This document shows positions 1-8,593 of a DNA stretch of 64,000 bases, one piece after another; the first letter of the stretch is position 1; the number at the start of each line of letters is the position of its first letter. The notes beneath the pieces are model-generated. The model was not told the origin of the DNA, made no database searches, and saw nothing but the letters and a program-made list of their open reading frames with translations. Both the position numbers and the translations under genes were made by a program. The stretch spans positions 372,001 to 436,000 of the forward strand of contig NZ_BMZF01000001.1 in the NCBI RefSeq assembly GCF_014652655.1. The letters run 5' to 3'. The DNA is from Paramylibacter ulvae. GTDB taxonomy: Bacteria; Pseudomonadota; Alphaproteobacteria; Rhodobacterales; Rhodobacteraceae.

Positions 1-19
1 CTGCCTTTTTATGTGCCAT
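1..19 (-). CDS. rpmA: 50S ribosomal protein L27, first six codons only
   Basis: The last bases on the minus strand before the window edge read ATG GCA CAT AAA AAG GCA, giving MAHKKA, the near-invariant start of bacterial L27. The gene lies just downstream of rplU in the same direction, which is the classic rplU-rpmA order. An SD-like GGAC precedes it in the short spacer. Only the start is in the window, so the call rests on this signature plus context. Confidence 0.85.
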
Positions 20-31
20 TTCGCGTGTCCT

Positions 32-550
32 TTACTTGTCTTCAGCTTTTTTAGCGGCCTTTTTAGGGGCTGCTTTTTTTGCTGCTGGTTTCTTTTCTGC
101 TGCTGCTTTTTTAGCAGGAGCGGCTTTTTTCGCGGCTGGCTTTTTCGCCGCTACTTTTTTCGCTGGTTTTGCTTCTACGGCACCAGGTGTGAAACCTGCG
201 CCATTTTCGGCAACAGCAACGCCTGATTTGTCAGCGCCTTTGGCCAGAATGTCAGTTACGCGCAAAACAGTGATCTGTTGGCGGTGACCTTTTTTACGTT
301 GGCTAGAGTGCTTACGACGACGTTTAACGTAGTTGATCAACTTAGGGCCTTTGCCCTGCTCCAGAATTTCGGCCTGAACGGCTGCGCCTGCAACTGTTGG
401 AACACCGATTACTGGCTTGTCGCCACCAACCATCAAAATTTCGTTGAATTGAACAGTTTCACCAGCATTGCCAGTTACTTTTTCAACACGCAGGATATCC
501 CCGCTTGCAACTTTATACTGCTTGCCACCAGTTTTTAGAACCGCAAACAT
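32..550 (-). CDS. rplU: 50S ribosomal protein L21 with long basic C-terminal tail
   Basis: This large-subunit ribosomal protein binds 23S rRNA. Residues 1-103 are the normal L21 domain, beginning MFAVLKTGGKQYKV and including the KRRRKHSSQRKKGHRQ rRNA-binding stretch. L21 is usually about 100 residues, but this protein has 172. The extra 70 are mostly lysine, alanine and proline in repeated AAKKPAAKKAA-type units, a low-complexity, histone-H1-like tail. It is followed closely by rpmA. An AAGGAAAG SD sits before the ATG. The identity is certain; the role of the tail is not known from the sequence. Confidence 0.97.
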   Translation of the reverse strand: MFAVLKTGGKQYKVASGDILRVEKVTGNAGETVQFNEILMVGGDKPVIGVPTVAGAAVQAEILEQGKGPKLINYVKRRRKHSSQRKKGHRQQITVLRVTDILAKGADKSGVAVAENGAGFTPGAVEAKPAKKVAAKKPAAKKAAPAKKAAAEKKPAAKKAAPKKAAKKAEDK

Positions 551-700
551 ATGCGTCTTTCCTTTAACTTCCGCGTCCTGTGGCCCGATGGTTTTATGTT
601 TAAAACCAACTGTTTAGCGAATAAATCGCGCCTCGAACAGCGCGCACCGTTTAGTGCGATATGAACATTTCTCTGCACACATTTGCGCAACAGATGGCGG

Positions 701-729
701 CTTATCGTCAAAAGCGTTTGCAGAGTCAA
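701..729 (-). promoter_or_regulatory. Predicted sigma-70-type promoter for rplU-rpmA
   Basis: On the minus strand TTGACT (724-729) is followed after exactly 17 bases by GATAAG (701-706). The -35 element matches 5 of 6 consensus positions and the -10 matches 4 of 6. It lies about 150 bases upstream of the rplU start, leaving a long 5' leader. This is prediction only. Confidence 0.5.
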
Positions 730-774
730 GCATTTAACCCTGTTTTTCTGGGTGAAATTCCATAACATCACCAC

Positions 775-1125
775 ATGCGTTGGCTCGTTTTATATCTTAT
801 GCTTGCAGGATGCGCCAGTGATGCGCCCAATCATTTGGGCAATCCGCTCACTTGGCCTGTTCAAGCGATCACAACTGGTGCGCAAAACGGTGCGTATAAT
901 CATCGCCGCGCGTTGGTGAAAACTTTTGTCATCGACAATCACAATACTATACAGACCGACGTGCAAAATGGTGGTGGTGATGCAATAAACACCGCAATGG
1001 ATTTTGCGCGGGTCAAAACGCAAAATCGCGCCGCCCTGATAAAAGAGCTGCGCGATCAACACGATTTATATTTTGGAACCGATCCCGAACCACTGGTCGT
1101 GGCGTTAATGGTTCATGGGAATTGA
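775..1125 (+). CDS. Small predicted lipoprotein of unknown function
   Basis: A 116-residue protein starts MRWLVLYLMLAGCASDAP. A short hydrophobic segment ends in the lipobox LAGC, so cleavage and lipidation at Cys13 are expected. The residue after Cys is Ala, which suggests outer-membrane sorting by the usual +2 rule. The rest is soluble, mixed charge, and ends VALMVHGN. I recognise no domain. It converges with the cytochrome gene that ends one base away. No strong SD is visible, so translation may be weak, but the codon pattern and lipobox support a real gene. Confidence 0.6.
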   Translation: MRWLVLYLMLAGCASDAPNHLGNPLTWPVQAITTGAQNGAYNHRRALVKTFVIDNHNTIQTDVQNGGGDAINTAMDFARVKTQNRAALIKELRDQHDLYFGTDPEPLVVALMVHGN

Positions 1126-1602
1126 TTATTCAGCGAACGTCGAAAGATAGGCAATAATCGCAGTGACATCTTTTTCTTTGCGCAATCCTGCGAATGACAT
1201 TTTCGTGCCTTTGACAAAACCCTTTGGTGATTGCAAATACGCTGTCAGGTTTTCTGCGTTCCAAACGACCCCCTCTTCGCCTGCCTTTTTCATCGCGCCA
1301 GAATAGCTAAACCCATCAACGGTTGCTGCCGCGCGATCAACGATGCCGTTTAACTGTGGGCCAACTCCGTTTTTCGCCTTTTCACCAACCTTGTGACAGG
1401 CCTTGCATTTGCGAAATACCTTTTCGCCCGCTTTGATCAATTCTGGATCGACAGCGGCGGTTTCTGCTGTTTCTGTGTCTGTTGGCGGATCGAGGGTTTC
1501 TTGAATATCGGCGGTGGCCTCTTCTGGTGCGCTTGAATCTTGCGCCAAGGCTGGCGTTACGGCCAAGAAAACGGCACTGGCGATAAGGGCTGGTTTAAAC
1601 AT
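1126..1602 (-). CDS. Secreted class I cytochrome c (c2-like)
   Basis: This periplasmic mono-heme electron carrier has 158 residues. A signal peptide ends near ALA|QD at residue 20. An acidic, Pro/Thr/Glu-rich linker follows (about 21-52), then the cytochrome domain. The heme motif CKACH covers residues 66-70, and KGTKMSFAG supplies the probable axial methionine. The motif GVGPQLNGIV is typical of mitochondrial/c2-type cytochromes. A clear GAGGAA SD precedes the ATG. It is divergent from the NosR-like gene and could accept electrons from periplasmic dehydrogenases nearby, but that link is inferred. Confidence 0.85.
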   Translation of the reverse strand: MFKPALIASAVFLAVTPALAQDSSAPEEATADIQETLDPPTDTETAETAAVDPELIKAGEKVFRKCKACHKVGEKAKNGVGPQLNGIVDRAAATVDGFSYSGAMKKAGEEGVVWNAENLTAYLQSPKGFVKGTKMSFAGLRKEKDVTAIIAYLSTFAE

Positions 1603-1752
1603 TTGGTGTTCCTCTGGCTTTGTAGCGTCGCAAACAGATGCACAGAAAAACGTTCAAGGTTCAATAAATCTTTAGTCGAAGTTCATCGCATTTACGTGAA
1701 CTAATACCAACATCGTATTGCGTGGTGAATTGCGCGATGACTAGCATTCGAA

Positions 1753-3813
1753 ATGAATAAATTAATACACTACTTGTCGGTCCTCATGTCCGTCTGTATC
1801 ACACTGATCGCAAGCGCGGTATCGGCACAGGTGGATTATGAAACCTTGGCCGCCAAAATCGAACCTCCATTCGCGCTGGGTGATGAAATTGGTGATCGCA
1901 CTTATGAAATCATCAATCTTGATGGGCGCATTGGTGGTTATGCGTTTGAAACTATCCCTTATGCCGTGATCCCTGGGTTTTCGGGCGCACCGATTAATTT
2001 GTTTGTCACCATTGATTTGCAAGGCAAATTCATTGATGCCGAAATTTTGGAACATAACGAGCCGATATTTGTGTCTGGCTTGGACGGTGCGTTGTTCCAT
2101 AACTTTGTCGAACAATACAAAGGTAAATCAATTTTTGACACGCTGGTTGTTGGCGTACCATACGGCGGCAAAGACGGTGCATCGTCCCTGATTTATCTCG
2201 ACGGTGTGACCAAGGCCACGGCCAGTGTACGCATCGCGCATGAAACAATTTTGGCAGCAAGCTTTAAGGTTGCCAAAGAAATGTTGCAACAAATCCCCTC
2301 TGGTCCACCCGCAAAACCAAACGTGGAATATAATGAAAATTTAGATTGGCAAGCCTTGATCGACAAGGGTATCGCCACACGACGGCTGGTTAAAAATAGC
2401 GAGGTTCAAGCCGCATTCGACGATACATTATGGGAGGATGACGATCCCATCGCAGCGGATGAACCAGATGAACCCTATCTTGATTTGTGGCTGGTTGATG
2501 TTGGCCCACAATCCGTTGCCCGTGCGGTTTTGTCCGCGGATGCCTATGACGAATTACAAGGTTTTATGGAAATTTCAAACCATGATGAACCCCTGTTGGT
2601 GATCGATGCGGGGCGTCATGGTTTGGTTAGCGATACATTCATTCGTAACACCAGCCCAGATTTAATCGAAGCACACCAAGACGGGTTCCCTATCGCCCTG
2701 CGCGATTCTGATTTGGATGTGGAATTGGCGGATGGTGTTCCCGGTGAAACGGCCATGATATTTCGCACAGATCGCCGTTTGGGATTTGACCCAACACGTG
2801 ATTGGACCATCAGAATAAAGGCCGTGCGTGAACACGGATCATTTCGACCGGAACTGGGCAATGTATCATTTGATGCAAATCACAAAACCGATGAACGATT
2901 TTTCATTCGTGAAAAGGTTCATGTTCCAACACCGCCATGGGTAGAAGCCATTCAATCGCGGATTGTCGATCTTGTCATATTGGCGATCACGCTGTTTGCG
3001 CTTGTCTGGATTATGTTGGGTAAAATAAACTGGTTGGCCGGGCATAGATATTTTACCCCTATTCGCCTTTCTATTTTGGCGTTTGTGACCTGTTTCATTG
3101 GATGGTGGGGCCAAGGACAATTATCTATCGTCACACCATTGGGGGTGATGCGTTCGGTTTACGAAGGGCAAAGTTTGGCATTCCTGCTCTACGATCCGTT
3201 TTCATTGCTGATCTGGTTGGTGGTAATAGTATCATTCGTTTTGTGGGGGCGTGGGTTGTTTTGTGGCTGGCTCTGCCCGTTTGGCGCATTACAAGAATTT
3301 GCTCATCATTTGGGGCGTTTGTTACGCCTGCCTCAATTCACCGTGCCAGACCGCGTTGATGCGGTTCTGATTTATTTGAAATACCCCGTGCTATTCGGGT
3401 TGATTTTCATGGCGTTCTATAACCCGGATGTTGCGGATAAACTGGTAGAGGTAGAACCGTTCAAAACCGCAATCACGACCTATTTCATTCGCAACTGGTA
3501 TTACGTCGCATATGCTGCACTTTGGTTGGTGTTGGGCATGTTTGTTTTCAAAAGCTTTTGCAAATATCTCTGCCCATTGGGTGCGGTGATGGCCATTGGC
3601 GGGTTGATCCGTGGGCGCGATTGGATTGAACGTCGCAAGGAATGCGGATCGCCCTGTCAGCTTTGCAAAGTGAAATGCAATTACGGCGCGATTAAAAAAA
3701 CGGGCGAAATAAAATATAGCGAATGTTTTCAATGTCTTGATTGTGTCACCATTCATGACAACCCAAAACAATGTGTACCATTAATCCTAGCGCAAAAAGG
3801 CAAAACATTATGA
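1753..3813 (+). CDS. nosR: NosR/NirI-type membrane flavo-iron-sulfur protein
   Basis: The 686-residue protein has a signal peptide (to about residue 25), a periplasmic FMN-binding domain (about 30-190), an extended periplasmic region, several membrane helices (about 405-600) and a C-terminal ferredoxin-like part. The TKATAS motif at 153-158 resembles the ApbE flavinylation site, with Thr156 the likely FMN carrier. Two cytoplasmic CxxxCP motifs are visible (CGWLCPFGAL, CKYLCPLGAV). The end holds Cys clusters including CGSPCQLCKVKC and CFQCLDC. NosR proteins move electrons from quinol to the periplasm for nitrous oxide reduction. No nosZDFY follows here, so the partner may differ. The gene overlaps apbE by ATGA. 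Confidence 0.85.
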   Translation: MNKLIHYLSVLMSVCITLIASAVSAQVDYETLAAKIEPPFALGDEIGDRTYEIINLDGRIGGYAFETIPYAVIPGFSGAPINLFVTIDLQGKFIDAEILEHNEPIFVSGLDGALFHNFVEQYKGKSIFDTLVVGVPYGGKDGASSLIYLDGVTKATASVRIAHETILAASFKVAKEMLQQIPSGPPAKPNVEYNENLDWQALIDKGIATRRLVKNSEVQAAFDDTLWEDDDPIAADEPDEPYLDLWLVDVGPQSVARAVLSADAYDELQGFMEISNHDEPLLVIDAGRHGLVSDTFIRNTSPDLIEAHQDGFPIALRDSDLDVELADGVPGETAMIFRTDRRLGFDPTRDWTIRIKAVREHGSFRPELGNVSFDANHKTDERFFIREKVHVPTPPWVEAIQSRIVDLVILAITLFALVWIMLGKINWLAGHRYFTPIRLSILAFVTCFIGWWGQGQLSIVTPLGVMRSVYEGQSLAFLLYDPFSLLIWLVVIVSFVLWGRGLFCGWLCPFGALQEFAHHLGRLLRLPQFTVPDRVDAVLIYLKYPVLFGLIFMAFYNPDVADKLVEVEPFKTAITTYFIRNWYYVAYAALWLVLGMFVFKSFCKYLCPLGAVMAIGGLIRGRDWIERRKECGSPCQLCKVKCNYGAIKKTGEIKYSECFQCLDCVTIHDNPKQCVPLILAQKGKTL

Positions 3814-4709
3814 CAATTTCGCGCCGCCGTTTTATCGCCATCAGCGCCGCCGCCATGGGCGTTGGTATGCGCGCGCAGGCCAGCACGTGGCGGGGTGTTG
3901 CAATGGGTGCGGATGTATCAATTACGCTGCACGCAAATGAGGCTGATGCGGATCATATCCTCGCGCTCGCGATTTCGCGTATCCGTCAATTGGAAAATGA
4001 ATTTTCACTCTATCTGACACAGTCGCGAATTTCCGCACTAAACGATACAGGTAAATCTGTAAATACACTTGATTTTAATGCGTTATTGAACGAAGCGAAT
4101 GAGATATACAATTATACGAATGGCTTGTTTGATCCAACGATTCAACCCCTGTGGCGTGCATATGCAGATGATCCGAATTTGCCCGCAGACGCACAGCAAC
4201 AAGCGTTGCTACGCGTGGGTTGGCAGCATGTCGAGAATACAGCTAAACACGTGCGATTTGCGCGTGCCGGTATGGCGATGACGCTAAATGGCATTGCCCA
4301 GGGATTTATCACGGATCAAATATCCGCCCTGCTCGCGACACACGGATATGATGATGCAATCGTTAATATCGGTGAATATCGCGCAGGTGCGCGTGCGGCG
4401 CAGATTGCGGTTGCTGGAACCGATGATATCGTCACGTTGAAAAACGCTGCACTTGCCACATCTACGCCGACTGCCTTGATGTTAAACGGGGATACAACGC
4501 ACATTTTACATCCCCGATACGGCGCTATTCCCAGCGTTTGGAAAACTGTCACCGTGGCGGCGAAACGCGCAAGTATCGCGGATGGGGTGTCAACCGCGCT
4601 ATGCCTTACGCCTGATCTGCGACTTGCGCAAAAATTGATTGAAAACGGCGTGATCCAGCGTTGTTTGTTGGTGGATAATAATGGGAAACTCACCACTCTG
4701 GCGGGTTAA
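3810..4709 (+). CDS. apbE: FAD:protein FMN transferase, ApbE/NosX type
   Basis: The enzyme covalently attaches FMN from FAD to a threonine of a partner flavoprotein in the periplasm. I chose the ATG at 3810, which overlaps the upstream stop as ATGA and implies coupled translation; the protein is then 299 residues. It starts MTISRRRFIAISAAA, a twin-arginine-type signal. Family features are RGVAMGADVSITLH, the ENEFSLYLTQSRISALND stretch, the LNGIAQGFITDQ loop and the IADGVSTAL metal-site region. The upstream NosR-like FMN domain is the obvious substrate. It converges with the next gene, with a 20-base overlap of the 3' ends. Confidence 0.88.
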   Translation: MTISRRRFIAISAAAMGVGMRAQASTWRGVAMGADVSITLHANEADADHILALAISRIRQLENEFSLYLTQSRISALNDTGKSVNTLDFNALLNEANEIYNYTNGLFDPTIQPLWRAYADDPNLPADAQQQALLRVGWQHVENTAKHVRFARAGMAMTLNGIAQGFITDQISALLATHGYDDAIVNIGEYRAGARAAQIAVAGTDDIVTLKNAALATSTPTALMLNGDTTHILHPRYGAIPSVWKTVTVAAKRASIADGVSTALCLTPDLRLAQKLIENGVIQRCLLVDNNGKLTTLAG

Positions 4710-5586
4710 ACTGTAACCCATAGCTGGCAAATATATCTGCCATGCGCCCGTCATTGACCGCCGCGCGTATTGCATCATCAACAGTATATCCCAATGGCCG
4801 CCAATTGTGGCGCACGGCAACGCCCAATGTCCATTGAGATTTTGCCAACCCAACTAATGGTGGTTGATGAACCGAAAGCCCATCAACCAGCCCGTGTTCC
4901 AACTGGCCAATTGGCCCTGTCACGGCGGCAACTTGTTTGTCGCGCAGCGCCGCCATTGCATCATCAATATGATCAAAGCGCACCATATTTGGCACCATCA
5001 GACCATTTGCAATGGACGCAAGATAGAAATCCGCGAGCGTATCGTTTTCAACGCCAACCTTATCATATCGAAAATACGCAGGCGTGGGGCCGCCATCAGG
5101 GTAAACATCGTCACGATACGCAATGGCGATTTTTTCGTTGAAATATTGCCCTGTCAAAACAACCTGTTCATTGCGACAACCCAGTTCGTGATCATATGGA
5201 ACATGCATCATCACATTGGCAATCTGCCCGCTGATCAGTTTTCCACGCCATACATTGTTGCGTAAATCAGCATCGACATTTTCGTCTGCTGCCGTTTGGA
5301 AAAATCGTGCCTCAACACCCAAATCCTGTGCGATTAATCGGCCAAGGTCGACATCAATGCCGACCAATGAACCATCCTTCATCCATGAATATGGTGCGTA
5401 ATCCTCGTAAACGGCAAACATCATCCAGCCACGTTCGATGATATCGTCAAGGCTCTGCCCGACGATATCACGCGCGGTGTTTTGCGGCTTGCCATATGCC
5501 TCTAACCCTGATTTCACCCCTTCGCAGTTTTGCGCAAATGTTGGGGGGGCGATCAGAAACGCAAGCGCTGCAAGACAGCAGCGCAT
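4690..5586 (-). CDS. XoxJ/MoxJ-like periplasmic binding protein of a quinoprotein dehydrogenase
   Basis: The 298-residue protein has a short signal peptide (ends near TFAQ) and a family 3 solute-binding fold. It carries MFAVYEDYAPYSWMKDGSLVGIDVDLGRLIAQDLGV, the usual ligand-domain opening. It matches the subgroup found beside PQQ dehydrogenases (MoxJ/XoxJ) rather than amino-acid importers: there is no permease next to it, and its ATG overlaps the stop of a PedF-like cytochrome gene as TAATG. Such proteins are thought to help mature or activate the quinoprotein. The family assignment is good; the precise partner (the dehydrogenase at 13656) is inferred. Confidence 0.75.
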   Translation of the reverse strand: MRCCLAALAFLIAPPTFAQNCEGVKSGLEAYGKPQNTARDIVGQSLDDIIERGWMMFAVYEDYAPYSWMKDGSLVGIDVDLGRLIAQDLGVEARFFQTAADENVDADLRNNVWRGKLISGQIANVMMHVPYDHELGCRNEQVVLTGQYFNEKIAIAYRDDVYPDGGPTPAYFRYDKVGVENDTLADFYLASIANGLMVPNMVRFDHIDDAMAALRDKQVAAVTGPIGQLEHGLVDGLSVHQPPLVGLAKSQWTLGVAVRHNWRPLGYTVDDAIRAAVNDGRMADIFASYGLQFNPPEW

Positions 5587-6317
5587 TATTGCGCGACAGA
5601 CAGGCCGACGGATAAAATATCAACGGCCTTTTTCAAGCTGCCATCGCTGTTATCCAATACGGCCACAGCGCGTGATGCAACGGAATCTGCCAGTGGTGCA
5701 CCCGATCCGGTTTCAACAGTTTGTGCAATATCTGTAAGCTGTTGTTTAATCGCACCAATATCATCTGCGTAATCCGCCACGGTTTTATCACCTGCGTTTA
5801 TCGATGCTGATTTTGATTCCAGATCGGTTTTGATCGTTTGCAATGCATCGGTGTGATCATCCAGCGCGCCATCATCGGGGCGTGTTTCAAGATATGTACG
5901 AATGGCCCATGCCGCCTCTTGTGATAACAATTCGCCAAAGGCAGGCATTTTGGTAATACCGTTTTGCGTGAACCCGCCATTAAAGCGTTCCATATACCAT
6001 TCATCGCCATCGATGTCGGCCTCTAGATAGCGCAAATCAGGGGCAAGCCCACCAGACACTGCGCCCAAACCATGGCAACGGGCACAGTTTTGATTGTACC
6101 CAGAATCGCCAATAGCCACAGCTGCGGACCACGCATCGCCTGTTGGATCGCGCCATGGGTTTTCCTCTAACTGTTCATCACCCAAATTGGGCAAACCAGC
6201 GGTATCCACCGCTTGTGGCGCCACATCGCCGTGTGCGTTTACTGATGCAGTTGGTGCCAAAAATAAAACGGCAACGCCACATGACATCGCGGTAAGAAAA
6301 CCAAAACCCTTGTTCAT
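5586..6317 (-). CDS. pedF: Periplasmic cytochrome c550, PedF-like
   Basis: This probable electron acceptor of the PQQ alcohol dehydrogenase has 243 residues. I start it at 6317 because a GGGAGG SD lies just upstream; longer in-frame starts have none. A signal peptide runs to about NAHG. The heme-binding CARCH follows YNQN, and ITKMPAF gives the probable axial methionine. The GGLAPDLRYLEADIDGDEW segment is typical of the c550 associated with quinoprotein ethanol dehydrogenases. A helical C-terminal extension of about 90 residues follows the heme domain. It is translated together with the XoxJ-like gene and is divergent from the PedA1-like gene. Confidence 0.8.
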   Translation of the reverse strand: MNKGFGFLTAMSCGVAVLFLAPTASVNAHGDVAPQAVDTAGLPNLGDEQLEENPWRDPTGDAWSAAVAIGDSGYNQNCARCHGLGAVSGGLAPDLRYLEADIDGDEWYMERFNGGFTQNGITKMPAFGELLSQEAAWAIRTYLETRPDDGALDDHTDALQTIKTDLESKSASINAGDKTVADYADDIGAIKQQLTDIAQTVETGSGAPLADSVASRAVAVLDNSDGSLKKAVDILSVGLSVAQ

Positions 6318-6372
6318 TACGAACCTCCCAAAGCTTGTTTGTGACCTTTTGCCAAACTCCGACAAATCCTTC

Positions 6373-6390
6373 TATTAGACCTTTGGAGCA
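6373..6390. promoter_or_regulatory. Possible half-site of the quinoprotein regulon
   Basis: The intergenic region between the divergent pedF-like and pedA1-like genes contains TATTAGACCTTTGGAGCA. The palindrome upstream of the PQQ dehydrogenase contains TATTAGCCTTTGGTCGTA, the same pattern apart from one inserted base and a diverged end. The position suits joint control of both divergent units. It is a weak site on its own. Confidence 0.35.
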
Positions 6391-6449
6391 TTTTGCAATT
6401 TTGACAGAGCCGATAGCGTTATTCGTGAGGAACAGCGTTGAGGGACATA

Positions 6450-7625
6450 ATGAAATTATTAGGACTGGCATGTGCGATCATCATCGCAATGCTTGCAAAT
6501 ACTACGTTTGCGTCTGATTTACGCGTGTCGATTACCTATGTGATGCGTGAACAAAACCAGGCGCCGACACTTTCAAATCTTGATCCGATTCCAGAAAACT
6601 TAGGGCTGATCGGTGCCGAACTCGGGTTGGTAGACAATCAAACCACGGGCAAGTTTTTGGGGCATGATTACACATTGAACATTATAACCTTATCGCCCGA
6701 CCAAGACATATCAACGTTGAAAGACCAGATAGATTTCAGCCAAACAATTGTGGTTGCAAACGCGCCTACGCCAGATCTGATTGCCATATCACAAATGGGG
6801 GCGAATGCCCCTGCGGTTTTGTTCAACGCCAGCGCGATGGACAATACATTGCGCGATGATGCCTGTTTGCCCAACATGTTTCACACCGCGCCATCACATG
6901 CGATGTTAACAGATGCGCTTGCCCAATTTGGGTTTGCGAAAAAATGGCAACGCTGGGCGATGATTGTGGGACCACAAGTGCATGATCGAGCCCTCGCCGC
7001 ATCGTTTGAAAAATCAATCAACAAATTTGGCATTGATCTGGTTGCACGCAAAGAATGGACATTTGACACCGATATGCGCCGCAGTGCCAGCAATGAAATC
7101 CCACTGTTCACACAGGATTTTGCAGATCACCAAATGCTTGTTGTCACTGATGCCACAAACGATTTTGCGCGATATGTGGTTTATAATACATGGGCACCCC
7201 GCCCCGTTGCGGGTTCGGTTGGGCTGATCACTTCGGGTTGGGCGCGATCCGTGGAACAATTTGGTGCTGTACAATTGCAAAATCGTTTTCGTGAACTGGC
7301 AAAGCGTGACATGCAACAAACCGATTACGCAAGTTGGGCCGCAATACGGGCAATCGGCGAGGCTGTGACGCGCACCGACAGCAACGATTTGCAAACGTTA
7401 AAATCATACCTTTTATCGGATGAATTCGCGCTCGCTGGATTCAAGGGGCGCAAATTATCGTTTCGATCATGGAACGGACAAATGCGACAGCCTATCGTTT
7501 TGGCACATCACGACGCCATGGTTGCGATGGCACCGCTCGCTGGGTTTTTACATCAATTTAACGAATTGGATACGTTGGGGTTGGATCAACCTGAATCCAA
7601 TTGCACGGCTTTTCAGGAGGACTAA
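6450..7625 (+). CDS. pedA1: PedA1-like substrate-binding protein of a PQQ-linked ABC transporter
   Basis: The 391-residue secreted protein starts at ATG 6450 behind GAGGGA; an in-frame TTG at 6438 is less likely. The signal peptide ends near TFAS. The remainder has a Leu/Ile/Val-binding-type fold with the opening DLRVSITYVMREQ. It resembles the subgroup encoded with PQQ alcohol-dehydrogenase systems. In Pseudomonas putida the PedA1A2BC system is needed for lanthanide-dependent growth, and LutA of Methylorubrum is of this kind. The stop is followed directly by pedA2. The substrate here is not shown by the sequence; lanthanide is the leading guess. Confidence 0.72.
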   Translation: MKLLGLACAIIIAMLANTTFASDLRVSITYVMREQNQAPTLSNLDPIPENLGLIGAELGLVDNQTTGKFLGHDYTLNIITLSPDQDISTLKDQIDFSQTIVVANAPTPDLIAISQMGANAPAVLFNASAMDNTLRDDACLPNMFHTAPSHAMLTDALAQFGFAKKWQRWAMIVGPQVHDRALAASFEKSINKFGIDLVARKEWTFDTDMRRSASNEIPLFTQDFADHQMLVVTDATNDFARYVVYNTWAPRPVAGSVGLITSGWARSVEQFGAVQLQNRFRELAKRDMQQTDYASWAAIRAIGEAVTRTDSNDLQTLKSYLLSDEFALAGFKGRKLSFRSWNGQMRQPIVLAHHDAMVAMAPLAGFLHQFNELDTLGLDQPESNCTAFQED

Positions 7626-8582
7626 ATGCGATTTACACTGTTGTTCGCCCTGTTATGTTCACCCGCCTTTGCGGATGAAATTTGGGTGACGAACGAAAAA
7701 GACGACACCATTTCGGTGATCGATATTGAAACCCAAACTGTCACGCGCACCATCGAAACAGGGCAACGCCCGCGCGGCATTACATTTTCCAAAGATTTTT
7801 CCGTGCTTTACGTTTGTGCATCTGACAGCGATGCAGTGCAGGTGATTGATCCCGAAACGGGAAAGGTTCTTCATGAATTGCCATCGGGCGAAGATCCTGA
7901 GCAATTCGTTTTGCACCCCAACGACAAACATCTTTATATCGCGAACGAAGATGATGCGATTACAACGGTTGTTGACACAGAAACACACCGTGTCATTGCC
8001 CAGATTGATGTTGGCATCGAACCCGAGGGCATGGCCGTTTCGCCCGATGGAAAGGTTGCGATAACCACATCTGAAACCACGAATATGGCGCATTGGATTG
8101 ACACGGAAAATCAAACCATTTTCGCCAACTCACTGGTTGATCAACGTCCCCGCCATGCAGAATTCACCAAAGATGGTTCCGAATTATGGGTCAGCTCTGA
8201 AATCGGTGGCACGATCAGCGTGTTTAACACCGCCGATCAATCTGAAAAGGCCAAGATCAATTTTGAAATTCAAGGTGTGCACCGCGATCGGATCCAACCC
8301 GTTGGGTTCGAGCTTACCAATGATGGGAAATATGCGTTCGTGGCACTTGGGCCATCGAATTATATCGCGGTGGTCGATCCCACATCATATCAGGTTTTGG
8401 ATTACATCCTCGTCGGGCGGCGTGTTTGGCATATGGCATTCAACGCCGATGAAACTCAGCTTTATACGACTAACGGAATATCAGGCGACGTCAGCGTCAT
8501 TGATATCCCATCACTCAAAGCAATCAACACAATCAAGGTCGGGCGGTTCCCATGGGGCGCTGCATTTCGACCAACAAAATAA
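7626..8582 (+). CDS. pedA2: PedA2-like secreted YVTN beta-propeller protein
   Basis: This 318-residue protein has a 16-residue signal peptide (ends PAFA). The mature part is built from repeats of about 40 residues with patterns such as VTNEKDDTISVIDIETQTV, LYVCASDSDAVQVIDPETGKV and LYIANEDDAITTVVDTETHRV, typical of YVTN seven-bladed propellers. Many acidic loop residues are present. Proteins of this subgroup are encoded with PQQ-linked ABC transporters. A GGAGG SD overlaps the end of pedA1, giving zero-base spacing and an operon. A binding or chaperone role for a metal or cofactor is possible, but it is not shown by sequence alone. Confidence 0.8.
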   Translation: MRFTLLFALLCSPAFADEIWVTNEKDDTISVIDIETQTVTRTIETGQRPRGITFSKDFSVLYVCASDSDAVQVIDPETGKVLHELPSGEDPEQFVLHPNDKHLYIANEDDAITTVVDTETHRVIAQIDVGIEPEGMAVSPDGKVAITTSETTNMAHWIDTENQTIFANSLVDQRPRHAEFTKDGSELWVSSEIGGTISVFNTADQSEKAKINFEIQGVHRDRIQPVGFELTNDGKYAFVALGPSNYIAVVDPTSYQVLDYILVGRRVWHMAFNADETQLYTTNGISGDVSVIDIPSLKAINTIKVGRFPWGAAFRPTK

Positions 8583-8593
8583 CGGAGATTATA

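Noticed and set aside
11-287. Plus-strand frames rich in Phe, Cys or Ala
   Set aside because: They are antisense shadows of the Lys/Ala-rich tail of rplU.
1753-4709. A complete nitrous oxide reductase cluster
   Set aside because: Only NosR-like and ApbE are present; no nosZ, D, F, Y or L follow.
6438-6449. TTG start four codons upstream for the PedA1-like gene
   Set aside because: The ATG at 6450 has GAGGGA at proper distance and gives a normal signal peptide.
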